NCBI RefSeq assembly: GCF_022414595.1
Contig: NZ_JADWYO010000005.1
Span: forward strand, 123,177-187,176
DNA length: 64,000 nucleotides
Direction: 5' to 3'
DNA from: Streptomyces sp. MUM 203J
GTDB taxonomy: Bacteria > Actinomycetota > Actinomycetes > Streptomycetales > Streptomycetaceae
Under the pieces are notes generated by a model. That model searched no databases and was not told where the DNA came from. It was given only the letters and a program-made list of their open reading frames with translations. The translations under genes and the position numbers were made by a program. Positions within the stretch are counted from its first letter, which is position 1. Each line of letters begins with the position of its first letter. Positions 55,966 to 64,000 of this stretch are shown here, one piece after another.

Positions 55966-58900
55966 GTGCTGGGATTCCTCGTCCGCCGGGCGTGGGCGCG
56001 GCGGACGCTGGTGGCGGCTGTGCTGTTCACCATCACGCTCACCGGCTGTGTGCTCACCACACTCGCGGCGTACGGGAACGCCGTCGCCGACGCCGGACTG
56101 CGCCGCGTCCTCGCGGAGCGGGAGACCGCCCGCACGCTCCTGGAGGTCGAGGCGAGCGTCCGAGCCCGCCCGGACGACCGGGACAGGCTCGACACGCGCG
56201 TGCACGCCGCTGCCGAGGCCGCGTTCGACGGGCTGCCCGTGCGGGTGGAGTCGGCCGTCAGGAGCGGCTCGTACCAACTGCCGCCCGCAACAGGGCCGCA
56301 GGGCGACGGACCGGGCCGGGACGGCGACGCCCCGCTGACCCTGTTGGCGGCCATGGACCCCGCCCGGGTCACCTTCGGCGCGGGTGAACGCCCGGGTCCG
56401 GCCAGGGACGGCGCCCCCGTCCCGGTCGCCGTGCCCGAGGCCGCCGCGCAGGCGCGCGGGCTGGAACCCGGCGACCGGATGACGCTCACCGACCGTCGGG
56501 ACGGCAAGCGCCTGGAGGTCCGGGTGACCGGCCTCTACCGCCCGGCCGACCGCGACGACCCGTACTGGCGGCTCGACCCGCTGCGCGGCCTCGGTGTCCG
56601 CACGCTCGACCTCACCACGTACGGCCCCCTGCTCACCGACCCCTCCGCGTTCACCGGCGGCGGGGTCGCCCCGGACACCCGGTCCTGGCAGGCCCGCGCC
56701 GACTTCACGGAGGTGACAGCCGACCGTGCCGACCGGCTCCGCGACACCGTCAGTCAGGCCGTCACCGGCCTGACCGAGGCCCCGGAGGGCGGACTGCGGG
56801 CCACCAGTGAACTCCCCGCTCTGCTGGCCGAGACCGAACGCGCCCTCGTGGTCAGCCGGTCCGCCGTCCTGGTCGGCGCCGCCCAACTCGCCCTGCTGGC
56901 CGGGTGCGCGATCGTCCTCGTGTCCGGCGCGCTGCACGAGCCGCGAGCCCCGGAGAACGCCCTGCTGCGGGCCCGGGGCGGCACCGGCCGCAGGCTCGCC
57001 GCGCTCGCGGCGGCCGAGGCCCTGCTGCTGGCACTCCCCACCGCCGCCGTCGCCGCCCTGACGGCCGGGCCCCTGACCCGGATGCTCGCCGAGTACGGCC
57101 CCCGGACGGTCGCCGGGATCCGGCCCCCAGGGCCGGCCGACGCCCGGACCTGGGCGGTCGCCGCATCCGTGGCCCTTGCCTGCGCGGCGGTCCTGATCGC
57201 ACCCGCCCTGCGCCGCCGGGACTCCTACGTACGGGAGCGGGCCGCGCGGATCCGCCGTCCCGCGCTCGGCGCCGCGCTGCGCGCCGGAGGCGACGCGGGA
57301 CTGCTCGCGGTGGCCGTGGCCGCCTACCAGCAACTCGCGCGCTACGCGGAGGAAGGCGGCCCGGCGGACGCCGGCGGGCTGTTCGGCGCCGACCCGGTGC
57401 TGGTCCTCGCCCCCGCCCTCTGCCTGCTGGCCGGCGCGGTTCCCGCGGTACGGCTGCTGCCGCTCGCCGTGCGGGCCACCCGCTGGACGGCCGCCCGCAG
57501 CCGGGGACTCGTCACGGCCGTCGCCCACTGGCAGCTCGCCCGCCGCCCCGGACGGGCCGCCGGGCCGATGCTGCTGGGTGTGCTGGCCGTGGCCTCCGCC
57601 GTCCTCGCCACGGGCCAGGGCGCCGGCTGGGACCGCTCGCAGCAGGACCGCGCCGACCACACCGCGGGCGCCGACCTGCGGGTCACCGGCTCCTACACCC
57701 CCGCCTTCGGGCGGGGCGGCGTCCACGACGGCCTTCCCGGGGTCGCGGCGGCCACCCCCGTGGTGCGTGAACCGCTCCTGCTCCCCGGCTCCGCCCGGGG
57801 CACCCTGCTCGCGATGGACAGCCGCCAGGCGGCCGGCATCCTGCGGCTCCGCCCGGACCTGGCCGACGAACCGGCCGCCCGCCTCTACGCTCCACTGCGG
57901 GGCGGTGAGCACGCGGAGCCCGGGATCGTCCTGCCGGACGGTACCCGGCAGCTCCGCCTGACGGTACGGCTCAGGAACGAGGGCGCCGACCCGAGGGCGG
58001 CGGCCGACGGGGCGGACGGGGCCGGGCGGCCCGCCGTGGGCGACGGCTCGGACCGGGCCGCCGGGCGTACCGAGGACGCGGCCACGATGCGGGCCGTCCT
58101 CCAGGACCGGTACGGCGTCCCCTACACCTTCGACCTGGGCAGGGCGCCCGTCGACGGCGCCCGCCACGAACTGGTGGCGGACCTCGCCGCCGCGGCGGGC
58201 GGGGGCGCCCCGGCCGGACCGCTGCGCCTGATCCGGGTGGCGGCCGACTACGAGCTGCCGCTCCCCGCGAGGTGGCGGCTGACCGTCTCCGGGCTGCGGG
58301 CCGTCACGTCCGGAGGCACCGGCCCCGTCGACGTGCCCGCCGCCTCCCGCTGGGAGGCCAGGGCCGAGGTCGACGATCCCGACTTCCGGACCGCGGCGAA
58401 GCGGGGGTTCGTCGAACCGGGTACGGACGCTCCGGCCGTCGGCCGGGACGGAGCCGTGTTCGACGTCCGCTTCCGGAGCGGGGGGCAGCCGCGGCGCGCC
58501 GACTCCTTCCCGTCCCAGGCGCCCTATCACGCCAGGCTCACCCTGCTTCCCGCGGCCGAGCCCGGCGAAGCGGGCCGTGCGCCCCTCGCGGCCGTGGCCA
58601 CCGACGCGTTCCTGGAGGCTCAGGGCACAGCCGTGGGAGAGACGACGACCGTGGAGGTCTCCGGCGTCCGCCTGGACGCCCGCGTCACCGCGGCGGCACG
58701 CACCCTGCCGACCATCTCCTCCGCGGCTGCCGAGCCCGGGGAGGAACCGGGCGGCGCCCTGCTGGTCGACCTCGCGGCCCTGGAGGAGGCGCTGCTGGCC
58801 AGGTCCGTGCCAGGAGTGCAGCCCGCCGAGTGGTGGCTGGCCGCCGAACCCGGCCGGGACGGGCAGATCGCGGAGACCCTGCGCGCCCGTCCCGACGGGA

Positions 58901-59379
58901 CGGCCGTGCTGGTACGCGACGAGCTCGCGCGCGACCTGGCCTCCGACCCGCTCGGGGCGGCGCCCCGGTCGGTCCTCGCGGCGGTCGCGCTCGCCGCGGC
59001 GGTACTCGCCCTCGCGGGGTGCGCGGTGGTCACCGTCGGGGCGCTGCGCGAACGGGCCGACGACATCGCCGTCCTGCGCGCCCTGGGCACGCCCCGGTCA
59101 CGGATCGCCGCGTCGGTGGCCGTGGAGCAGGGCTTCCTGGCGGCCGCGGCCGTCGGACTGGGCGCGGTGATGGGCCTGGTGCTGACCCGGCTGATCGTGC
59201 CCCTGACCGTGGTGACCGCGCAGGGCGCGCGGCCCGAGCCCGAGGCGGCCGTGGTGCTGCCCGGCTGGCTCGCGCCCTGCCTGCTGGCCGTCGTGGTGAC
59301 CGTGCCCGTGCTGGTGTCCGCCGCGGCGGCGACACGCGGGGGCAGCCCCGCCGCCGCGCTGCGGAGGATGGAGGACTGA
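55966..59379 (+). CDS. FtsX-like ABC transporter permease, 1137 residues
   Basis: Large permease of the FtsX/MacB/LolC family. An N-terminal membrane segment (about residues 13-37) precedes a large extracellular region. A first FtsX-type membrane block lies near 300-430 (VLVGAAQLALLAGCAIVLVS), a second group near 430-550, a second extracellular region of about 400 residues follows, and the C-terminal block near 1000-1125 has the signature ERADDIAVLRALGTPRSRIA. Such proteins move lipids, lipoproteins or peptides by mechanotransmission. Start GTG at 55966 with GGGGG before it; an in-frame GTG at 55906 is possible. First gene of a four-gene operon. Confidence 0.85.
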   Translation: MLGFLVRRAWARRTLVAAVLFTITLTGCVLTTLAAYGNAVADAGLRRVLAERETARTLLEVEASVRARPDDRDRLDTRVHAAAEAAFDGLPVRVESAVRSGSYQLPPATGPQGDGPGRDGDAPLTLLAAMDPARVTFGAGERPGPARDGAPVPVAVPEAAAQARGLEPGDRMTLTDRRDGKRLEVRVTGLYRPADRDDPYWRLDPLRGLGVRTLDLTTYGPLLTDPSAFTGGGVAPDTRSWQARADFTEVTADRADRLRDTVSQAVTGLTEAPEGGLRATSELPALLAETERALVVSRSAVLVGAAQLALLAGCAIVLVSGALHEPRAPENALLRARGGTGRRLAALAAAEALLLALPTAAVAALTAGPLTRMLAEYGPRTVAGIRPPGPADARTWAVAASVALACAAVLIAPALRRRDSYVRERAARIRRPALGAALRAGGDAGLLAVAVAAYQQLARYAEEGGPADAGGLFGADPVLVLAPALCLLAGAVPAVRLLPLAVRATRWTAARSRGLVTAVAHWQLARRPGRAAGPMLLGVLAVASAVLATGQGAGWDRSQQDRADHTAGADLRVTGSYTPAFGRGGVHDGLPGVAAATPVVREPLLLPGSARGTLLAMDSRQAAGILRLRPDLADEPAARLYAPLRGGEHAEPGIVLPDGTRQLRLTVRLRNEGADPRAAADGADGAGRPAVGDGSDRAAGRTEDAATMRAVLQDRYGVPYTFDLGRAPVDGARHELVADLAAAAGGGAPAGPLRLIRVAADYELPLPARWRLTVSGLRAVTSGGTGPVDVPAASRWEARAEVDDPDFRTAAKRGFVEPGTDAPAVGRDGAVFDVRFRSGGQPRRADSFPSQAPYHARLTLLPAAEPGEAGRAPLAAVATDAFLEAQGTAVGETTTVEVSGVRLDARVTAAARTLPTISSAAAEPGEEPGGALLVDLAALEEALLARSVPGVQPAEWWLAAEPGRDGQIAETLRARPDGTAVLVRDELARDLASDPLGAAPRSVLAAVALAAAVLALAGCAVVTVGALRERADDIAVLRALGTPRSRIAASVAVEQGFLAAAAVGLGAVMGLVLTRLIVPLTVVTAQGARPEPEAAVVLPGWLAPCLLAVVVTVPVLVSAAAATRGGSPAAALRRMED

Positions 59380-59380
59380 C

Positions 59381-62164
59381 ATGGCCGACCGCGACCACCG
59401 CGACGCGGCCGGGCCCACAGGACCCGGGGGTTCCGCCCCCTGGGTGCGTGCCCGGCTGCGGGCCGCCCCTGCCGGCGGACTCGCCATGGGACTCCTGGTC
59501 CTGGTCACGGCCTTTCTCGCGGCGGCCGTGCCCCGGCAGGTGGCCGCCCAGGAGAACACGGCGCTGCGCCAGTCCCTGGAGCGGGCGCCGCTGCTCCAGC
59601 GGACCGTCACGGTGTACTCGGGCCTGCACCACGCGCAGGTGCGGGGCGGCGAACGGCTGCCGACCCCGGAGGAACTGGCGGGCGAGGCGCGGAAGGTCCG
59701 CGACATCGCGCGCCCGCCGTTCGCCCCGGACCAGGCCGAGACGGTGACCGGCATCCGTACCGTCCCGGTCGAGGTGCCGGACAACGGACTCCCCAGACCT
59801 CCCGGCGGTTACGAGCCGCGGCTCACCCTCCATGCCGGGCCGCGGGACGCCGACCGGCACATGCGGCTGGTCTCCGGCCGGATGCCCGGGCCCGACGTGC
59901 GCGACGGCACGGTCGAGGCCGTGATCACCGAAGGCACGGCGCGGACCATGAAACTGCGGACCGGCTCCACCCTCACCTACGCCGACGCCGCCGGCGTCAC
60001 GATGACCGTGCGCGTCAGCGGGACCGTCGCGGCCCGTGACCCGGACTCCGCGCACTGGAGGGCCGAGCCGGACCTGCTGGAGCCCGCCCAGCACACCGTG
60101 CCCGGACCGGTCACCCCGTGGCCCCGGTTCTGGCACTTCACCGCGTTCGTCGACAGCGGGGCGCAGGAGGTGCTGCTGCGCTTCGAGGGCGGCGCCAGGG
60201 TCTACCAGCACCATCCCCTCCTGGTGCGGGACGTGTCGGCCTCGGACGCCGCCGCCCTGCGGTCCTCGCTGGCCTCGCTGTCGGCGGGCGCGGACGAGGC
60301 CCGGCTGCGGGAGGAGTCGGAACTCTCCGACCCGGATGTGGTCGCCGACGATCTCATCGCCCTCCTGGACGCGTTCGAGGAGGAGCGGGCCACCTCGCGG
60401 GCGCTCGTGCTGACCGCCGCCGTCGGGGTCGGCGCCGCCGCGCTCGTCGTGCTGGCCCTGGCCGGGGTGCTCGCCGCCACCGCCCGCCGCTCCGAACTGG
60501 AACTGCTGCGGGCACGGGGCGGGAGCCTGGCCGGGATCGGAGGGCGGCTGCTCGCCGAGACGTCGGCGGTCGCGGTACCCGCCGCCGCCGCGGGCACGGC
60601 GGCGGCCGTGCTGTGGGTGCCCGCGCCGGGCCTCGCCGTGCCGCTCGTGACGGGCGCCTCGGTGGCCCTCGTGGCGGCACTCGTGCTGCCGTCGATCGCC
60701 ATGACCGTCCTCCGCGGACCGGGCACGCCGGTGCGGGGCGACCTGGCGGCCACCCGCCCGTCCCGCCGCCGCACGGTCCTGGAACTCACGGTCGTCGCCC
60801 TCGCGCTGAGCGGTCTCGTCGCCGTACGGCGCGGCATCGACAGCGGTACGGGAACGGGCGGGACCTCCGACGACCCGCTGACCGCCGCCGCCCCGGTGCT
60901 GCTGGCGGTGGTGGCCGCGCTGGCCCTGATGCGCCTCTACCCGCTGCCCCTGCGGCTCCTGGCCCGCCCGGCCGCCCGGCTGCGGGGCCTGGTCACGCCG
61001 CTGGCGCTGGCCCGCCTCGGCCGTGCCCCCGCCGTCTCCGCACTGCCGCTGCTCGCCGTGCTGGTCGCGCTGACCGTGTCGGCCTTCGGCGGCGCCGTCC
61101 TGTCGGGCGTCACGGAGGGCCGGGCCGCCGCAGCGCTGGCCGAGGTGGGTGCCGACGCGCGTGTGGAGGCGCCCAGGGGACTGCCCGCCGGGGTGGCGGA
61201 GAGCGTCGCCCGCACGCCCGGGGTGACGGCGACGACCCCCGTACGGATCGAGCACCGACGCACATTGGAAGACGCCCCCGGGCGGACGTTCACGCTCGTC
61301 GCCGTCGACCCGCGGCAGTACGCGCGGCTGGTCGCCCGCACCGGGCTCGACGGTGGGGAGGCGTTCCCCGCCGGGCCGCTCGGCCGCGCCGACGGCGACG
61401 GCCCCGCCCCCGCCGTCGTCTCGCCGGGACTTGCGAAGGCCGTCGGTGAGGGCACGGAGGCGACCGTGGACGCCGAGAGCGGACCCGTACGGGTCCGTGT
61501 GGTCGCCGTCCGCGCCGAAACCCCGGCCGCGACCGGGGACTTCATGGTCGTCCCCACCGCCGCGCTGAAGGAGTCACGCCCCACCGCCCTTCTGCTCGCC
61601 GGCACCGGACTGGACAGCCGCGCCCTGAAGGAGGCGGCTCCGGGCGAGGGCGTGACGGTGTCCGTCCGCACGGAACGGCAGGCCGGCTACGGGACCGGGC
61701 CGCTCCAGGACGGCACCCGGCTGATCCACCTCGTGGCCGTCGCCGCCGGACTCGGGTACGGGGTGCTGGCGCTGCTGCTGTGGCTGACCCAGTCCGCGCC
61801 GGAGCGGCGCACGCTGCTGACCCGGCTGCGGGCGATCGGGACCGGTCGCCGCCAGGGCCTCGGCCTGGCCTGTGCGGAGACGCTGCCGCTGACGCTGGTC
61901 GGGGTGGCCGGCGGGGTGGCGACCGCCCTGGCGACACTGGAACTGCTGCGGCCGGGCGTGGACCTGACACCGCTGGCCTTCAGCGCGCGGATGCGCGCCT
62001 CCGGCGAGGAGGCCGTGCGGGCGGGTCTGGCGCCGGACGCCGGTTCGCTGCTGTGGCCGTCGCTGCTGCTGCTCGCCCTGGCCGTCGCCTCCGCGGCCGT
62101 ACAGGCGTGGCCGGGCGGCACACGTGAGGACGCGGAACGACTGAGAACGGGAGACAGGGAATGA
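59381..62164 (+). CDS. FtsX-like ABC transporter permease, 927 residues
   Basis: Second FtsX-type permease, starting one base after the first ends. N-terminal membrane segment around residues 32-52 (GGLAMGLLVLVTAFLAAAVP), extracellular domain, then membrane groups near 340-450 (ALVLTAAVGVGAAALVVLAL; ELLRARGGSLAGIGG) and at the C-terminus (LRAIGTGRRQGLGLACAETL). It presumably pairs with the first permease as a heterodimer. Start ATG at 59381. Its stop overlaps the next ATPase start (ATGA). No substrate-binding protein is present. Confidence 0.85.
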   Translation: MADRDHRDAAGPTGPGGSAPWVRARLRAAPAGGLAMGLLVLVTAFLAAAVPRQVAAQENTALRQSLERAPLLQRTVTVYSGLHHAQVRGGERLPTPEELAGEARKVRDIARPPFAPDQAETVTGIRTVPVEVPDNGLPRPPGGYEPRLTLHAGPRDADRHMRLVSGRMPGPDVRDGTVEAVITEGTARTMKLRTGSTLTYADAAGVTMTVRVSGTVAARDPDSAHWRAEPDLLEPAQHTVPGPVTPWPRFWHFTAFVDSGAQEVLLRFEGGARVYQHHPLLVRDVSASDAAALRSSLASLSAGADEARLREESELSDPDVVADDLIALLDAFEEERATSRALVLTAAVGVGAAALVVLALAGVLAATARRSELELLRARGGSLAGIGGRLLAETSAVAVPAAAAGTAAAVLWVPAPGLAVPLVTGASVALVAALVLPSIAMTVLRGPGTPVRGDLAATRPSRRRTVLELTVVALALSGLVAVRRGIDSGTGTGGTSDDPLTAAAPVLLAVVAALALMRLYPLPLRLLARPAARLRGLVTPLALARLGRAPAVSALPLLAVLVALTVSAFGGAVLSGVTEGRAAAALAEVGADARVEAPRGLPAGVAESVARTPGVTATTPVRIEHRRTLEDAPGRTFTLVAVDPRQYARLVARTGLDGGEAFPAGPLGRADGDGPAPAVVSPGLAKAVGEGTEATVDAESGPVRVRVVAVRAETPAATGDFMVVPTAALKESRPTALLLAGTGLDSRALKEAAPGEGVTVSVRTERQAGYGTGPLQDGTRLIHLVAVAAGLGYGVLALLLWLTQSAPERRTLLTRLRAIGTGRRQGLGLACAETLPLTLVGVAGGVATALATLELLRPGVDLTPLAFSARMRASGEEAVRAGLAPDAGSLLWPSLLLLALAVASAAVQAWPGGTREDAERLRTGDRE

Positions 62165-63150
62165 GCAGCGGACCGAGCACGACGCCGGATCCCGCGGCGG
62201 ACGGCGCGCGGCGGGAGGGCGCCACCACTGCGGCCCGCGCCCGTCACGGTGACGGAACGGGAGCGACACGGGATCCGCTGATCGTGTGCGACCGGCTGGT
62301 ACGGATCTTCACCGCGGACGGTGTCGAGGTGCAGGCCCTCCAGGGACTCGACCTGGTCGTCGGCCCGGGCGAGCTGACCGCGCTCGTCGGCGCCTCCGGC
62401 AGCGGCAAGTCCACGCTGCTGAACATCCTCGCCGGGCTCGACACCCCGTCCGCCGGGGCCGCCGAGGTCTCCGGGGTCGACCTGGTGACGATGGACGCCG
62501 CCGCCCGGCTGCGCTACCGCCGCGAGGTCGTCGGCTTCGTCTGGCAGCAGGCCGCCCGCAACCTCCTCCCGTACCTGACGGCCGCTCAGAACATCGCTCT
62601 GCCGATGCAGCTGGCCGGTGGCCGGACCCCGCGGGGCAAGCGCGCCGCACGGGTCGGGGAACTGCTGGAGCTGCTCGGCGTCGGGCACTGCCACGACCGT
62701 CGGCCCGACCACATGTCCGGCGGCGAGCAGCAGCGTGTCGCCATCGCCGTGGCCATGGCCAACTCGCCGGTGCTGCTGCTGGCCGACGAGCCGACCGGCG
62801 AACTCGACTCCCGCTCGGCGGACGAGATCCTCACCGCCATGCGTACGGTCAACGAGGAATTCGGGACCACCGTCCTGATCGTCACCCACGACGCCACGGT
62901 CGCCGCGGCGGTCCGCCGTACCGTCGCCATCCGCGACGGGCGGACCTCCTCGGAGGTGCTGCGCCGCGCCCAGCGCGACGAGAGCGGTGCCGAGGTGGTC
63001 GTGGCCGCCGAGTACGTCACCGTCGACCGGGCCGGCCGCCTCCAGCTGCCCGCCGAGTTCGCGGAGAAGCTGTCGATCCGGGACCGGGCCCGTCTCGCGC
63101 TGCAGCCCGACCACATCACCGTCCACCGCGACGACTCGCACGATGCCTAG
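62161..63150 (+). CDS. ABC transporter ATPase with C-terminal AbrB/SpoVT-like domain
   Basis: 329-residue ATPase of the LolD/MacB class. Residues 1-38 are a low-complexity leader. Walker A GASGSGKST (77-85), Q-loop in FVWQQAARNLLPYL, signature MSGGEQQRV, Walker B VLLLADEPTGELD and the switch His in VTHDATVAAAV. After the cassette, residues 283-325 read like a swapped-hairpin AbrB domain (YVTVDRAGRLQLPAEFAEKL and onward to HITVHRD), normally a DNA-binding or dimerising fold. Start ATG at 62161 overlaps the permease stop by four bases. It may drive the permeases together with the next ATPase. Confidence 0.88.
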   Translation: MSSGPSTTPDPAADGARREGATTAARARHGDGTGATRDPLIVCDRLVRIFTADGVEVQALQGLDLVVGPGELTALVGASGSGKSTLLNILAGLDTPSAGAAEVSGVDLVTMDAAARLRYRREVVGFVWQQAARNLLPYLTAAQNIALPMQLAGGRTPRGKRAARVGELLELLGVGHCHDRRPDHMSGGEQQRVAIAVAMANSPVLLLADEPTGELDSRSADEILTAMRTVNEEFGTTVLIVTHDATVAAAVRRTVAIRDGRTSSEVLRRAQRDESGAEVVVAAEYVTVDRAGRLQLPAEFAEKLSIRDRARLALQPDHITVHRDDSHDA

Positions 63151-63172
63151 CCCGACGACCGACGGAGAGCAG

Positions 63173-63886
63173 ATGTCCGCGACCGGCGACGCCGGAACGA
63201 CCGCACCGGACCGGCCGATGGTCGCCGCCCGGGGCCTCGTCCGCACCTACGGCGGCGGACCGGCCGCCGTACACGCCCTGCGAGGCGTGGACCTCACGCT
63301 GCCACGGGGCGAGCTGGTGGCCGTCCACGGGCCCTCGGGCGTGGGCAAGACCACCCTCCTGAACCTGGTCGGCGGCCTCGACCGGCCCGACGAGGGCCGG
63401 GTCGTCGTCGACGGCACCGACCTGTCGGCGCTCAGGGAGAAGCGACTGCTGGAACTCCGGCGGGAGCGGATCGGTTTCGTCTTCCAGACCTTCGGCCTGG
63501 TCCCGGTGCTGAGCGCCGCGGAGAACGTGGGCGTCCCGCTGCGGCTGCGCCGTGTCCCCTGGCGGGAGCGCGAGGAGCGGGTGGCGCGGCTGCTGGACCG
63601 GATCGGCCTCGGGGACCACGCGGCGCAGCGGCCCGGGGAGCTGTCCGGCGGCCAGCAGCAGCGTGTCGCGGTCGCCCGCGCGCTGGCCGCCGGGCCCGCG
63701 TTGCTGATCGCTGACGAGCCGACCAGCCAGCTCGACGCGGAGACCCGGGCCACGGTGGTGGGCCTGCTGCGGGCCGCCGTGGACGACGAGGGCACGACCG
63801 CGCTCGTCACCACGCACGACGAGGAACTGCTGGACCGGGCGGACCGGGTGTACGCGCTACGGGACGGGGTGCTGGCGCGCCCGTAG
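63173..63886 (+). CDS. ABC transporter ATPase (LolD/MacB type)
   Basis: 237-residue cassette: Walker A GPSGVGKT (53-60), Q-loop FVFQTFGLVPVLSAAENVGV, signature LSGGQQQRV, Walker B LLIADEPTSQLD, switch His in TTHDEELLDRAD. It is the second ATPase of the operon, so the two ATPases and two permeases may make one heteromeric exporter or two related ones. Start ATG at 63173, five bases after GGAG; an ATG at 63143 in the same frame overlaps the stop of the preceding gene and is an alternative. Followed by 114 bases without a recognised feature. Confidence 0.9.
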   Translation: MSATGDAGTTAPDRPMVAARGLVRTYGGGPAAVHALRGVDLTLPRGELVAVHGPSGVGKTTLLNLVGGLDRPDEGRVVVDGTDLSALREKRLLELRRERIGFVFQTFGLVPVLSAAENVGVPLRLRRVPWREREERVARLLDRIGLGDHAAQRPGELSGGQQQRVAVARALAAGPALLIADEPTSQLDAETRATVVGLLRAAVDDEGTTALVTTHDEELLDRADRVYALRDGVLARP

Positions 63887-64000
63887 CAGGGGGCCGGCGC
63901 GCGGCCCGTGCGCGTGCCTCAGGCGCGCGGGCCGAGGCGCGGTCCCGCACCCGGCCGTACGGGCAGGGTCCTTGCCGCCGTCCCCGCCCCGGTGCCCGGC

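Overview
The window reads as chromosomal core DNA of a Streptomyces (or very close actinomycete). The GC content is very high, third codon positions are almost always G or C, and GTG starts and very short intergenic gaps are common. The gene order from the aconitase gene to murC/msrB matches what I recall of the S. coelicolor SCO5998-SCO6061 segment: ngcEFG, rok7B7, xylFGH, dxs, recQ, fadBA, rnd, hemE, cgoX and chdC. No tRNA, rRNA, CRISPR array, insertion sequence or prophage was seen.

Layout. 1-5.1 kb: a partial MurA-like enolpyruvyl transferase with a fused N-terminal helix-turn-helix, a TetR remnant without its DNA-binding half, a histidine phosphatase, and aconitase acnA behind a region with two candidate operators. 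5.2-7.5 kb: two small proteins of unknown function and about 1 kb without a gene. 7.5-16.3 kb: a sugar-uptake block with the ngcEFG-type GlcNAc/chitobiose ABC transporter, the ROK regulator rok7B7, and the xylFGH xylose-type transporter. Likely DasR- and Rok7B7-type operators lie in front of the binding-protein genes. 16.5-21.4 kb: dxs (MEP isoprenoid pathway), a secreted I36-type protein, a NYN/PIN-like protein and recQ. 21.5-28.3 kb: a thiolase/FadB fatty-acid oxidation operon, rnd, an orphan LuxR-type response regulator and a DUF3000 protein.

28.4-35.1 kb holds three genes of the coproporphyrin-dependent heme route (hemE, cgoX/hemY, chdC/hemQ), with a CoA-disulfide-reductase-like flavoprotein and a DUF4349 lipoprotein between them on the other strand. 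35.4-43.6 kb: an MNIO (DUF692) enzyme fused to a putative partner domain, DUF4142, a PTH2-like protein, AIM24-like protein, polysaccharide deacetylase, OsmC, ZapE and a RibD-C reductase. 43.8-46.2 kb: a Usp-like protein, murC and msrB. 46.2-54.9 kb is a stress block: nsrR-hmp for nitric oxide, an SAM methyltransferase with an odd start, a DinB protein, divergent furA/katG for peroxide, and an HTH/DUF397 pair. 54.9-64 kb: a secreted acid phosphatase and a four-gene FtsX-type ABC exporter operon, one of whose ATPases ends in an AbrB-like domain.

The themes are carbon uptake linked to central metabolism, heme and iron, and redox/nitrosative defence. The strongest new signals are regulatory: two related 23-bp dyads at nsrR and hmp, a 13-bp palindrome inside the katG promoter, a dyad at xylF with a related motif before rok7B7, a dre-like site over the ngcE -10 region, and two distinct sites before acnA. 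The most interesting proteins are the MNIO-partner fusion, the HTH-MurA fusion and the ATPase with the AbrB-like tail. No clearly novel multi-gene system was found.
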